A DNA stretch of 64,000 nt from Miscanthus floridulus (GCF_019320115.1 NC_089584.1:80791922-80855921); one strand, 5' to 3'; shown: positions 20,690-33,260, numbered from the stretch's first letter. Notes: generated by a model not told the origin, from the letters alone. A program made the numbers and translations.

Positions 20690-21794
20690 AAGACCACACC
20701 TAAGACAAAGAAGAAGGCGTGCAAGGACAAAGCCCTCACATCAATAAGGTCATGGGATGATTCTTCAAGTGAAGAAGAAGACCATCACAAGAGGCGAGAC
20801 CGCAAGCACTCATCATCAAGCTTTTCTCGTGTGTGCCTTATGGCACGAGGTAACGAATGCTCATCCTCTAGTGAGAGTGATAGCGATGATGAAATGCCGT
20901 CTCTTGATGTACTTGTACAAGAAAATCTTAAATATGCTAAGGCTTGCACTAGCCAACAAAAGAAGCTAAAAATGTTGCAAGAAAAGCTAGATAGTTCACA
21001 AGAATCATATAAAACTTTGCTTGAACAATATGAGACATTTGCTAATCTCAATATTGAACTATCTAGTAAAATTGAGCAACTTGAGGCTAGTGCAACAACA
21101 AATGCTTGCACAATCAATGATGAGCAACTTGTAAAGAAAAATAAAAAATTAAAAGAAAAGTTAGCTAATAAAGTTGCTAATATTGAAGCCGTCGGTATAA
21201 CCCCCACCAAGGTATCTAAAAAGAAAAGTTCTATCTTTGACATGTCTAAAAAGGATGCCTCTACTTCTTGCAATGATTTGTGTTTAGACTCACCCTTGTA
21301 CAACCAAGTTTACGTTGAAAAAGTTGCTGTAGATACATGCACACAAGAGGTTGCAAAGGAGAATGAGCAACTCAAGTAAGAAGTGGCTCGCCTCACCAAG
21401 GTCTTGACTCAAGTAAAAGGCAAGGCGAAGCAAAGCCCAACTTCATCAAGATAACATCGTCAAGGGAGTGAAGAAACTTGATGAAGGACAAACCGTGGTT
21501 TGCTACGTGTGCCACAAGGAAGGCCACAAGTCTTATAAGTGCAAGGTGAAGAATGGGGGAGGAGCTAAGAAGAAAGAGAAAAGGCAAACAAGCAAGTTCT
21601 CCAACACCTACACCAACAAGGTGGACAAAAGGGCCTCCGCACCTTATCTCTTGAAGAAGAAGAAAAATGACAAGGTGGTGACCATCAAGGTGAACAAGCA
21701 AGCCAATAATAGGGCCAAACGCATTTAGGTGCCAAAGGAGATCATTTCCAATATGAAGAGCACCAAGAAGGTTTAGATTCTGAAAGGGAAGTGA
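20690..21794 (+). pseudogene. Sirevirus gag, third plus-strand copy, N-terminally deleted
   Basis: It begins in mid-gag just after the first zinc knuckle (Lys-rich KTKKKACKDKALTS, around 20700). The longest open frame (20831-21379) encodes the acidic, Ser-rich and coiled-coil part. The second knuckle follows at about 21495 as CYVCHKEGHKSYKC, in a different frame. The C-terminus ends with TGA at 21792-21794. It is clearly more diverged from the two tandem copies than they are from each other. Confidence 0.8.
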
Positions 21795-22460
21795 GAAGTC
21801 TGATAGACTTCGGGGAATTTAGAGACTTGGCAAAGTTTTGTGTGCATTTCATGGGGTGCATCACATTAGATCATGTTAATTGCCAAGTGGTTTAGTGAAT
21901 ACTATGGACCCAAGTTCTCCTTCCCATGTTAGGTAACTAGATATAATTTCTTTCAATTTGTATTTCCTACAAGTGATATTTCTTATAAATTGATATCTTT
22001 TAGCATCTAGTTACTTTTCATACCTAGGTTTGTATTTACATGTTTAATCTTTTGTCATACATACACTTGGTAAATCATATGGTAGGCTTGCTTGGTTTCA
22101 CTCTTGACCCTTGAAGCAAACCTACATGGTTTAAATTGTTTAGGAGCACGGCACATAGCTTGTTTTACAATTGTTCATCTAATAGCCCCGTTTAGCTTGC
22201 TGAAACTTAGCTGAATTGGCTGAAAATACTATTCTGGCTGAATTATTATGAGAGAAAAATATTGTTCTGGCTAAAAAAATAAGCTAAATAGTGCGGATTA
22301 TAAGGTAAGCCAAATGGGGCCAATATGTGCCAAAGTCCAAATTGTAGATAATTTCTTTCGAATATTACTTTCGAAAATGGTTCTCATATTCATGTGATAT
22401 CATCTTTCAAGTAGTATTTTTTTATCCTAGAATTAATGTGCATGTCTCCTACAAGTATTC
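21795..22460 (+). other. Sirevirus post-gag non-coding sequence with a MITE
   Basis: The first 190 bp match the sequence after gag in the tandem copies. No protease, integrase or reverse transcriptase is recognisable before the next LTR, so pol is absent. A small MITE sits at about 22183-22321. Confidence 0.55.
22183..22321. repeat. Small MITE of about 140 bp
   Basis: The ends are complementary: AGCCCCGTTTAGCTTGC at the left and AAGGTAAGCCAAATGGGGCC at the right. The internal repeats GGCTGAAAATACTATTCTGG and GAAAAATATTGTTCTGGC fit a family common in grass intergenic DNA. It has no coding capacity. Confidence 0.65.
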
Positions 22461-23883
22461 TATTAGATTTTGGTGTTTGATGACCAACACAACCAAATTA
22501 GACTAATGAATCTGCACGTGATTATTTTGTAGTCTAATAGGGTGCAAGACGTGACTTGAACGAAGACGACGTGATGATCCGATGATCTACACCATAAGCA
22601 AGACCCTAGAAGCACAAGAGAAGACCCAAGATATCAAGCATAGTCCAAACACGAAGATAGGAACCAAGCCAGACGCAAGATCGCAAAGAAACGAGCTCAT
22701 AGAGGTGACCGGACGTAGTGATTGGACATTGTCCTTGTAGCGATCGGACGCTCCGATCAAGAGGTTCAGCAAGAGCAGGCGTCAGCAGCAGCGACCGGAC
22801 GCACCGATGACACTGTTCATCATCCCGGCTACACACTCAGTACTGATCAGACGCTGGTGGCAAATCGACCGGACGCAGGACTGCAGCGTCCGATCGAGTA
22901 TAGAGAGGTTCTAGAGCGACGAAGTTGCGACCGAACGCGTCTGGTGGCATGTGACCGGACGCCATCAGCGTCCGATCAATTGCTCACACGCTCTAATGGT
23001 CGGGACGACCAGACACGTCCGATCAGGACGACAGTAGTGTCCGTTCAGTAGCAGACAAGCGGGATTTCGTCCCCAACGGCTACTTTCTTAGTATGGCTTA
23101 TAAATAGACCCTCCAACCGGCTATTTGAGTAGTGTGGAGCTGAGAAAACATACCAATGGTATTGACACACTATTTTAGTGATCTTCACTTGCATAGTGCT
23201 TAGTGATTCATTAGGTGATTAGCGTAGGTGCTTTGCAAAATACTTAGGTTGATTAGACCACCGCTTATGCGCTTGCTTTAGGGTTAGGCCTAGTGTTTAG
23301 TGAGGTTTGCATACCTCTTACCATTCGATGCTTGCGCGCACTATTGTTGTATATCGAAGGGGCTTGTAGTCTTACGAGATCACACCAACCGCGTTTGTGG
23401 TGTGGCCGCCACCGTATATTGGAGAGAACAAGGTCCGCGGCGATTCGGCCGGAAGCTTGATAGTGAAGACGGCGGAGAGCATCTGGGAGAGGCTTGCCGG
23501 AAGGCACGTCGGAGACCCACTTGCGCGTGGGGAAGGCTCTAGGCTATCCATGGAGTTATCCGACTGGGAGCTTGGCCCTTGCGAAGGGCTCCAACGAGGA
23601 CTAGGGGGAAGCGTGCGCGCTTCTCGATACCTCTATAAAAATACCATAGTCGTCGACGGGAGTTTGCATATCTCTACCTTACTCTTTAGCTTCCGCATTT
23701 ACATTGTTTGTATTACTACTTTTTGCGGTAGAGATAGTAACACACTAGTAAAACCGTAGTTGCATATTTAGATAGTTTATCTTTTGTATAGGTTTTGCTA
23801 AGGGTAGAAAAAGAGGCCATAGTTTAGAGTCAGTATCTTAAGTTGCCTAATTAACCCCTTCTTAGACGTCACGGTCCTCTACA
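22461..23883 (+). repeat. Family A Sirevirus LTR, nearly complete
   Basis: It starts TATTAGATTTTGGTGTTTGA (probably TG mutated to TA) and ends ...GTCCTCTACA, about 1423 bp. GACCGGACGC-type motifs fill 22700-23040. A TATA box (TATAAATA) lies at 23099-23106. The flanking pentamers are TATTC (22456-22460) and TATAC (23884-23888), one base apart, so a solo LTR is possible; alternatively it is the 3' LTR of the gag remnant to its left. It points toward the host gene that starts 456 bp downstream. Confidence 0.75.
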
Positions 23884-24339
23884 TATACATATACATAAAA
23901 TATGTTTAAAAAAATTTCTAACTTCTTGTGAACAACTTAAATACAATTCATTTTAACTTATTGCACTAAAAAAGATTATTAATAACTAGAAAAATAATAC
24001 GACTGCTAGCACAGGACGAGGAGGCAAAGAAACGGCTGCAAAAAATACGTACGGCTCTAGTCGAAACCTTTCCGTGTGCCATAGCTGTTCTGCACCGATT
24101 CAGAATCTGACACGTTTCCGTGCGCCAAACGCCCCCGATGCGGTTTGAGAGGGTTTAAAGCGGAGTCCCTGCACCAACGCAACGTTCTCTTTTGAGCAAC
24201 AGACGTACAGAGCACAACGTGATCTTTCTCCGATCCGCTGGTTCAATCCACCGCTCCTCGTCTTCTCTTTCTCCCAAAACCCCACGGCCAATCCCCCAAC
24301 TGCGATTCGACCGATCGCCGCCGGAGCCCGGAGGAGACG
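23884..24339 (+). promoter_or_regulatory. Short upstream region and 5' UTR of the RING-CH gene
   Basis: Only 456 bp separate the LTR end from the ATG. The first part is AT-rich. From about 24150 it turns into pyrimidine-rich sequence (CTCCTCGTCTTCTCTTTCTC near 24255) and then a GC-rich leader, as expected of a grass 5' UTR. No clear TATA box is visible in the host-derived part, so any distal promoter has been displaced by the LTR. Confidence 0.5.
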
Positions 24340-24409
24340 ATGCACAGGGACATCGAGGCCGAGTACGCGCCGTGCTGCCGCATATGCCTCTCGACCGACA
24401 ACCACCGCG
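24340..24409 (+). CDS. RING-CH gene exon 1
   Basis: ATG at 24340 in a GC-rich leader. It encodes 23 residues ending ...CCRICLSTDNHR, the first zinc ligand pair. Donor is GTAATC, phase 1. Confidence 0.85.
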
Positions 24410-25463
24410 GTAATCTTCCTCGCCCTAGTTACGCAACTAGATACACATCTCCATGGAGCCGAGCTAAGGCTCCCCCTAATTACAGTACCGTTTCTTAGCC
24501 TAGGGCTAGGCCTAGCGAGTTTGTGCGGGAAGGCTGCAATCGGGAATTAATGTGGTAATTGGTTTAGAGGATCCAGTAAATCTCGCAAGAAAAATCAGTA
24601 GAAAGTAGAGGATCCATTTACTAGTATGAGAGCATGGATGATATACTTATTACATGTTAGGATTATTAATTAATTCGCGTTGGCCATTGCTCATCACTCT
24701 CCACAGGGATATACTGCTTAGATATATTAATTAATTTCCAATAATGCATTAGAGTCCTTGATACTAATTGAATATCTGGGATGATGTTTATGATTTCAAC
24801 TTCTAGGAATAGGTAGATCTTCACCTGTGGGAGTCATTAACAGGAACATGAATGCTTATCTGTGAACTATCACATAGTGAGGAGTGTGAAGCACAGAAGG
24901 ACTAACCAAATTAAAGAGAAGGCCCAAATAACCTTTGTTTTTCTTTCTGGATTTGGCAAACATCCAGAATAACTAGTGAATTACAATTCGAACTTGCTCT
25001 GATTTTCACGTCACTTGGGGGAAAGCTAGTTTGAGTGCAGCAGCGTTTCATAAAATCCAGATGGCCAGATAAGATATTTGCAAAAGGTTCAGTATTGGCT
25101 TTGGTTTCAAGACTGAATGATTATATCCTCACTTCCGCTACTTTTTGCGCCCAAAATTATTTTTGGTTAATTCTTCTCAAATCATCAAGTGGATTCCAAA
25201 GTTTTAAAATCGAGCTATAAATCTCATCCCTCCACCATCCTATTACCTAAACTCCTGGCTAATCCTTTCCTAAAGATATATAATGCAACTAGAGCACGAA
25301 GTAATCATGCATCTAATTCTTGTGGGGATCCATCATGCTTTTCAGAGCTGTATTAGGTTTACCAAGTGTTGTAACTGTAGCTGAATTAGCTTATTACACA
25401 GCAATCCTGCTGCTGAGCTGTTTCTAATTGATGCTTCTCTTGGTTTAGGACTTTTTGGTGCAG

Positions 25464-25549
25464 GTCATGAGCTCATATCTCCCTGTAGGTGCAAGGGGTC
25501 GCAACAGTTTGTACACCGTTCCTGCCTAGACCAGTGGAGAGCTGTCAAG
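25464..25549 (+). CDS. RING-CH gene exon 2
   Basis: Acceptor GGTGCAG, donor GTATTA. It encodes HELISPCRCKGSQQFVHRSC and on to WRAVK, carrying the CxC, His and Cys ligands of the RING-CH finger. Confidence 0.9.
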
Positions 25550-26066
25550 GTATTACATTTAGTCTCCAAATTTCAAAATTTTCCTTTAAGTTTTATAAAA
25601 AAGGACATATAGCACCTCAACAACTATATACTCCCTTCTTACTTTTCTAGTTGTAATTTTGATGCAATTTTTGACCTTTTTTATCTTGCAGTTGACACGT
25701 AGCCTAAGACAAAACAAATTTGCAGTATTACCGAGTACATCTGATGACAAATCTAGTGACACAGTTTCCATATATTTAAGTTTGATACCTTTAAATTCAA
25801 TGACTAGTTCGTAGATTTTGCAACTTGTTGGATTCTAAAGAGTTAAACAAAAATAAAAACAGTACTACTACCATTAGGAACTCACAGAAGTGCTCACCAA
25901 AGGCTTCTTTAAATTGCGGCAGGTTGAACACAGCCGCAAGAATAACTAGCAAAGTTTGATAACGCATGATAGAATTGAGTGATTGGGAGTCGCTAATCCA
26001 TTGTTAAATTAAATCCGAAATCAGAAGCCAGCACTAGATAATTCCTGTCTTAACATTTCTCTGCAG

Positions 26067-26213
26067 GAAGGGACTGCTTTTTCACACTGTACTACTTGCA
26101 AAGCACAGTTCCATCTCCTGGGTGAGCTTCTGGAGGATGACATGTGTCTTAGAATGAAGTTCTGGTTGTTTGTTTCTAGAGACGTCTTCCTCATCTTCCT
26201 TGCAATACAAGCC
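26067..26213 (+). CDS. RING-CH gene exon 3
   Basis: Acceptor TCTCTGCAG, donor GTGAGA, 49 codons. It supplies the last ligand pair (CTTC), an amphipathic linker and the start of the first membrane segment (DVFLIFLAIQA). Confidence 0.9.
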
Positions 26214-26440
26214 GTGAGATCACCTTTCCTCTAATTACTTTCTGTTGTCTTCTGTTATTGTTCAAAATAATTTGGTACTAGTACTTACTAAATTAGAGCA
26301 TTTAGTGTAGTGTTTCAGCAAAAGGTATTATTATGTAATGTTGTGTATTCATCATGCAGTGTTACATTAGGCATTGTTGAAGTCTTACTGTGCAAGATAC
26401 TTGTGATGCATATCTCATTTGGTTTTCTTTGCCTTTTCAG

Positions 26441-26541
26441 GTCATTGTTGCTATTGCTGGCGTGGCATTTCTGTCGGACAAAGATGGAAAATTCAGAAAC
26501 AGGTTTACTGATTGGATGCTGTCAAAGCATCCTCTACCCTT
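26441..26541 (+). CDS. RING-CH gene exon 4, left part
   Basis: Acceptor CCTTTTCAG. It completes membrane segment 1 and runs to KHPLPF, where the CACTA element starts inside the codon series. The last three bases (CTT, 26539-26541) are the target-site duplication. Confidence 0.85.
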
Positions 26542-27080
26542 CACTACGGGAAACAGTGACTTTGCCGAGTGCCCCAGGCACTCGGCGAAGTCCCAAATAC
26601 ACTCGGCAAAGACTTTGCCGAGTATAACACTTGACGATTAGCACTCGGCGAATTTTCCACCGGCAAACAGATGTTTGCCGAGTGTCAAATATCGGGCACT
26701 CGGCAAAGGGTTTGCCGAGTGTCAAAAAACACTCGGCGAAGTTAAACCCTCGGTGAAAAAGGGGTTAACAGCGTCCACGGTAACGGAGAGTTTGCCGAGT
26801 GTTAGACGGAAGACACTCGACAAACATCTTCAACTTTCCCGAGTGCCAAGCCTCCAACACTCGACAAACATCTACGTATTTGCCGAGTGTTAAAGCCAAT
26901 ACATTCGGCAAACATCTACTTATTTGCCGAGTGTTTTAACTTTAACACTCGGCAAACATTGCACACTCGGCAAAAAATTGCCAGAAAAACAGAAACTGGC
27001 CTCTTTGCCGAGTGTTAAAGCCAAAACACTCGGCAAAGGACCTCTTTGCCGAGTGTTACACTCGGCAAACTGTCCAAAAC
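26542..27080. repeat. Left subterminal repeats of CACTA 1
   Basis: Many direct and inverted copies of TTTGCCGAGTG and CACTCGGCAAA, often paired as short palindromes around a variable core. In En/Spm elements such arrays bind the TNPA protein. Short open frames here rich in ECP/SAK residues are translations of the repeat, not genes. Confidence 0.85.
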
Positions 27081-27422
27081 CCCCCTGTTTTTACTGTTTT
27101 GTTACGTATAAAGGACCCCTCTCCAACAAAAATCACAGGCATGTATATTACATCACAGACATATATTAAGCATCACAGGCACACAAATAAGTTCTAGTTT
27201 ATTCAAGAAAGTAATCCACAAGTTCTAGTTTAAACAAATAATGCACAAATAATCCACAAGTCACTGAGGATGAGGCCCTTGGAACCACTGCGACTGTTCC
27301 GGGTCTTGTGGTTGAGTATTCGAAGCCGCCGATTGATTCTGCACATCGGAGAAGACATGTGTGAGACAATATTGATATCATTTGAGCTAACTAAGGAACT
27401 TGTCTAAGTTAAAGTATTCAAT

Positions 27423-28919
27423 CTAATGTGTCAAGTGACTCACAGGAGTAGTTGTGTGTGGCTGACGTGAAGGGAATAGCATCGGTGGCGGTGGCAAAGA
27501 TTGACCCATGCTCGAAGCAAAATTCTGCATGTATTGGAACATCTGGTCCATCCTCATCTGATTTTCTTCCTCCATCCTCTGCCGCTCGGCCTCTAACCTC
27601 TGCTGAACCATCTGCTCCACCCTCGCCTCCATCTCCTCCTGTTGCTTCTTTTCTGCTTCCACCTGGGTCTAAAATATTTCATCTCAATGTTACAATGCAA
27701 AGCTAAAGTACGTAAGAACCAGCGAATGATGAATGGAAGAGAAAGAACCTGGAGAGCCTCTATCTAGAACTGTGCAGTGGTCGGCCGTGGACGTATCGTT
27801 GGGCTCGAGTCCGTGCTCCTTGCTCAGATCTAGGGAGAGAGTGGGAGTAGAGGCCGTGTCGATTACGCTGTCGCCAATCCAATACCGACCATGCTTCTTG
27901 CCTCCTCCCACCCTTCATCACGATTTCTTCGTCAATATCCTGGGAGCTCGGATCAAACTCTGGCCTGTGAACCTCCCTTGCCATCGTTGTATACTGGGTG
28001 ACGCGGCTGTGGATGCTTGGATGGTTGTACGCCTTAGGCGGGTCCTCCGGGTTGAAGTCGATGTCGGCCGTCGCCTTGCCTTTTTTTGACAGAACTCATG
28101 CCTTGAGCTAGGAGCAAGGCTGGCCATCATGTGACAACGACTGCGGCAAAAATGCAAAATGATTAAAAATTATGCAGAATTGAGCGTTAGAATAAAGAAA
28201 TGAAGTTGCGTACCCATTTTCCCCTATATTCATCAAAGCTCAGGCTGCCTTGATGGTGTGATGCACCTGACATCTACAAACGCCGCTCCCGGCAAGCAAG
28301 GTGGTGCTCCAACCACCCGGCCTGCAACCACTCATCCACCATCATTTCCCAGCACCAGGTATGCGCTCGGCACCACCACGGAGGCACCTACATCATCAAG
28401 CATGTGACTTATGAAAAACAAAATTAAGCGTAATTAATCTCAAATAAAGTAAGTATCAACGTTCTTTGCTTACACTCATGAATTGGTCCTTGGTCAGGTT
28501 CATTGTCCTTGCCTCCTTTTTTTAACCTTCATGCTTCTGTATTGAGCGTAGAACTCGATGATGGCCTAGACGCGCGCCTCGTAGTGCATGTCCTTCACAA
28601 GCTTCTTAGCGACTTGTTTAGAGATGGACTTCGCCTTGGCCTCGAATCCCTCCTGGCATCTGTAGAAGTCCTGCATATAGAGGCATCTGTAGAATCCCTC
28701 CTGGCATCTGTAGAAGTCCTGCATCTGTAGAAGTCCTGCTCCTCCTCCCCCTCACCCCTGCCTCGAGGCCTGCCTTGACGCCTCCCTCGACCTTTCCCTG
28801 AAGCTGAAGCTGAACCTGACCCTGACCCAGAACCTAAACCTAAACCTAAACCCCTCCCTACAGCGGTGATTCTCTCGCAAATTGCCGTGAGCTTCCTCGT
28901 AGCGCCCACCATTGCTCAA
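27423..28919 (-). pseudogene. TNPA-like (Transposase_24 / Ptta) gene of CACTA 1
   Basis: Pieces in order on the minus strand are as follows. 28912-28595 is a Gly/Ser- and Arg-rich N-terminus. About 28600-28490 reads DMHYEARV...AIIEFYAQYRSMKV, a signature of the family, with a TAG inside. Near 27984-27860 lies AREVHRPEFDPSSQDIDEEIV, and near 27890-27840 HGRYWIGDSVIDTASTPTL. At 27662-27423 there is a Gln/Glu/Met-rich coiled coil (EMEARVEQMVQQRLEAERQ). The same order is seen better preserved in CACTA 2. In the family this protein binds the subterminal repeats. Frames shift between pieces and a degenerate 27 bp minisatellite expands the N-terminus (28650-28740). Confidence 0.75.
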
Positions 28920-29040
28920 TTACCTGCAAATAAAAAGAGTAAATCAATCAGCACAGATAAACAAAACATACTTAGAAAGATATGCAAAATTAACTTAACA
29001 TACTTCAAAATATAACATGGTATGATAAATAATAAATAAA

Positions 29041-32000
29041 TTAGTACGACTCATACATGTATTGGAAATAATCGTCATGATCGGGATTAGCTGGATCATA
29101 AGTCTCATCATCACTATCATGCGTGTCGATATAATCATGCCCGTGCTCCGAATGAGGAATGTTGTCATCACTGTCATTGCCTAATTGTAATCGCTGAAGT
29201 AGTTCTAAGTCCTTCACATTTTGAACCTCATCTCCAGTGTCCTCGTCAGCAACCCCTTCATTGTCTACTTCCATTCCGATCGCTTCGATTAAATCTATCA
29301 CAAAACTCCCTTCGAGCCCATCTTCTTGGAAGAACTCTCCGTCATATGTGTTGGGGTCTATATTGTAATCTTCATTGTTTGGTATAGGTAGTTTACCGTG
29401 TGGCGATACCTTGTACACAACATCCCAACCCTTAAGACGACTGTCGGTTTGGCACGGGTATGACAAATAATAAACTTGCGTGGCCTGTTGAGCCATAATA
29501 TAGACGTCGTCTCCTGGTAAGACGGATGATTGTCGAATTTTGACTAGCCCAAGATTAGGGGTGTGTCTCACGACATCTAGATCAAACCAATGACATTTGA
29601 ATATGACTGGATTAAGAGGTTTGCAACCATGAAAAGTTAGTTCGTATATTTCTTCAATTATTTCATAGTACTCGACCCCATCAAAGTCTAGCGTAAAAAC
29701 TCCGGTATTTGTGGTTCTTCGATTGGGCTGACTCTGCTCGTGCCTTGTTGTGTGAAAGCGATATCCATTGACGTCATAACCGATAAACGACCTGACCTTA
29801 TAGGCACAACCATCGGCAACCTGTCTCAACTCGACATTCATAGACGCTTCGGTTTGGCCCTACAAGTTCAAGCAGGGTGGTGCATTTTATTATTTGCATG
29901 TAAGAGCAACTTGTAATATCAAACTAAGTACTGAGCTAAATTGGACTGTACCTTCTGCTTGAACCAAGAAATGAAATCGGGCTTTCCATTTCCCGCACCC
30001 TCTTTGAGAAGGGTATCACTTTCGTGTGGGGTAGGTTTCCTTGATTTACGCCAGAATTGACGATGAAATTCCCTGTACCAATAAGAAACATGGGAGTTGG
30101 ACACAGAAAAGTGACTACTTGAGAACAAGTTTGTTGAGAACTTACAGCATGTATGGCTCCACCTCGGATAGGTTGGTCAACACATACAGCACGATAATGC
30201 GCTATTCTTCATGTTTCAAGGTCTTGTGGGTCGCACCACTTGCACTTCCGAGTTGCCCTTGGAAAATGCTAAGGCTCGATTCATCTCCGTCGACATTGTA
30301 ACGAGATGGTGGATTATGCACACTAGGAAGGTTGTCGGCATAGTATTTTGTTGTGAAGTTTGACACCTCCTCTAGAATGTATGCATCTGCAATGGATGCT
30401 TCAATTTTGCATTTATTTTTACATTTAGTTTGAAGAACCTTTTGACATCTCTCAATTGAATAGCACCAATGGCCCTGCATAGGCCCCCCCCATTCAGTGC
30501 TTCATACGGGATGTGCAGAATCATATGCTGCATCAGATTGAAGAAGTCGGGTGGAAAGATCTTCTCCAACTTATAGAGCAACACAGGCACCATTCTTTCC
30601 ATTTCTACAACCACGATATGAGATAACTCTTTGGCACAAAGCTGGCGGAAGAAATTGCTCAACTCCGCTAGCGCCTGCCAAACATGCTCAGGGACATATC
30701 CTCAAACCATCACCGAAAGTAGGCGCTCAAGCCATATATGGTAATCATGACTCTTGAGCCCAGTTGATTCACATAGTAGCCAAGTTCACTCCTCTCTTCA
30801 GATTCGCTGCATACTCATCAGGGAACATTAACATTTGAAACCATTGTAGTACCTCCCTCCTTTGGGCCCTCGTCAGAACAAAATCGGCCTTAGGCTTTCT
30901 CCATGACTTTCCAGCTCTTGGAGGCACCATGTCTAGCTTTGGCCTGTTGCATAACCTCGCTCGATCCACTCTAGCCTTAACGTTATCCTTTGTCTTGTTA
31001 GGAATATCCATGATTGTACCAAAAATTGCCTCGGCGATATTCTTTTTAGTGTGCATTACATCAATATTATGTGGGAGAAGAAGGTTATCAAAATAGGAGA
31101 GGTTCCACAAGCACGACTTCTGAGTCCAGGCATGTTGCTCACCATATCCCACAAAACTACCTTCTTGATTATTGACCTCAAGAGCGTCTAACTAAGCATG
31201 AACTGCGGCTCCTGACATCATCTGCGGTGCTGAGGTCTTCAACTATGACATCTTTCGTAAAGCTCTTGATGTCTCGTCTGAATGGATGGTCAGGAGGGAG
31301 GAATTGTCGATGTTTGTCGAACGAAGAATACTTGCCACCCTTCATCAACCAAATGAACTTCAAAGAAGCCTTGCACACTGGGCACGAGAACTTCCCGTGA
31401 ACACACCAGCCGCAGAAAATCCCATATGCCAGTAAGTCATGCAGGGAGTACTGGTACCAAACATACATCTTGAAGTTTGTCTTTGTAGCTCGGTCGTATG
31501 TCCATACCTCTTCCTCCCAAGCATGGACCAAATCATCAATCAGAGGCTCCATGTATACACTCATATTATTCCCCGGGTGTTCTGGAATTATCAACGATAA
31601 AAAATGTTCTGTCGTTGAAAGAGGACACCAGGGGGAAGATTGAGGGGGATAACGAACATGGGCCAACAGGTGTACGGGGCTGCCGCCATTCCATATGGAT
31701 TGAACCCATCTGTTGTCAGCGCAACACATACATTACGGGCCTCTAGAGCTTTCTCATGATAAATCGCATCAAACCTTGTCCAGGCTTCACCATCGGATGG
31801 GTGTACCAGCTTCTCAGGATTGTATCGATGTCCGTTTTTGTGCCATGTCATCTGTTTTGTGGATTCTTCAGTCATGTAAAGCCGTTGGATCCTTGGTATG
31901 AAAGGAAGGTACTATAGGATCTTCACGGGGATTGCGAGCTGCTTCTTCTGACCATCACCAAAGTCTACCTCTAGGAACCTAGACGACTCGCACTTCACAT

Positions 32001-32690
32001 AGTACTTTGCTTCCGCATACTCTTTCCTAAATAAGATGCATCCCTTCAGGCAAGCATGTATCTACTTGTATGGCATCTTAAGTACACGAAGGAGTTTCTG
32101 TGCCTCATACATGCTCTTTGGCAAGATGTGACCCTCCAGGAGCAGGCTGCCAAAAACTGCCAGCATAATATCGAAGGCATCTCGACTCAAGGTAAACTGA
32201 GACTTCACGGTCATTAGGTGTGCAATGGCATCCAGTTGAGAAACCTTGGTATGCCTATGAAGGGGTTGCTGTGCCGCAGACAACATGTCGTAATATGCCT
32301 TTGCGGTAGCCTCTGGCTCCTCCTCCCTACTTACTTCATCGAAGTGTGCTTCATGGTAGTCATTTAACATGTCTCCCACCCTTAGCATCATCATCATATT
32401 CCTCGATGCGTTGTCTCAAGACCTCGTCCCTCCCATGATCTGCTTCACCATGGTAGATCCACCTAGTGTAGTATGACAGTAAATCCATTCTTCACAAGAT
32501 GTTTGCTCATGTCTAGCTTGGTTTGCCGACGCATGTTTCCACATTTGCTACACGGACACCAAGTCGATCTAGCTCCTTTGACAATTGCAAACGCCTGTTC
32601 CAAGAAAGCATCCGTCTTGTCAATCCATTCATTGGTCAACGAATTCTGACTAGAGCAGGCCCGTGTACATCCACTGACGGTCACCCATCC
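29041..32690 (-). pseudogene. TNP2-like transposase (Transposase_21) gene of CACTA 1
   Basis: From the right: a Transpos_assoc-type zinc segment (32684-32463, EWIDKTDAFLEQAF...WCPCSKCGN); an N-terminal region (32397-32062); the transposase core in 31875-31591, 31729-31178 and 31152-30769, with TTDGFNPYG, VWYQYSLHDLLAYG, CPVCKASL and NIDVMHTKKNIAEAIFG; a DUF4218-like part (30662-30372, MVPVLLYKLEKIFPPDFF); and a DUF4216-like part (29841-29041, EYYEIIEEIYELTF ... NPVIFKCHWFDL) with an acidic Asp-rich tail. The protein cuts CACTA ends in the nucleus. Several stops and frameshifts separate the pieces; introns explain some gaps. Confidence 0.85.
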
Positions 32691-32778
32691 TCTAACATAT
32701 CAGTGAGTAATATATAAAATCACGTTGCATCTACACGTTCCTATAATGTCTATTAGGTAAAGATAGGTCCTAATCCCA

Positions 32779-33260
32779 CCCGAGGATGTGTAGTGGGTTT
32801 AGTTTCCATGCTCTACTTCGATCCGAGATAGAATTTCGGTAGCACCTCCCCACTGTTCTCCAAATACACGTCCCGGAAGGGAGATTGTGTATTCGGAGAA
32901 CAACAGAGAGGTGCTGCCGAAACTATCTTGGATCGGAGTAGACCATGGAAACTAAACCCGCTAAACATCCTCGGGCTATCCAAAAATGTGGACAATTCGA
33001 AACAGATACGGTTATAGATATGCAAAAATTTGCATATTTCCAACCGTATCTCTTTCGAATAGGAGACGCCTAACTAGGTTACGTGATATACGAACATCAA
33101 ATGAAAAGAGAGGTGTATGATGCCTCACCTTGCTATCCGGCAAAGTGATGAGTCAAGGACGGTCCTTGTGAGTCTCTCCTGCAAGAAAATGAACATAGTA
33201 GTGTCAAGTCAAAATTTTGGCAGCACCTCCCCTGCACGGGGAGGTTTCCAAAACCTACAT
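32779..33260. repeat. Series of hairpin-forming inverted repeats upstream of TNP2
   Basis: 32779-32868 is complementary to 32886-32975 (arms of about 90 bp, loop about 17 bp, a few mismatches). 32995-33026 is complementary to 33029-33060 (32 bp arms, 2 bp gap). A shorter one surrounds ACCTCCCCTGCACGGGGAGG at about 33226-33245. The segment AGCACCTCCCC recurs in the first and third. Confidence 0.8.

Noticed and set aside
26542..27200. Frames rich in AEC/HSAK repeats in the CACTA arms
   Set aside because: They are translations of the TTTGCCGAGTG/CACTCGGCAAA repeats; the same happens at 35825-36480 and 39197-39602.
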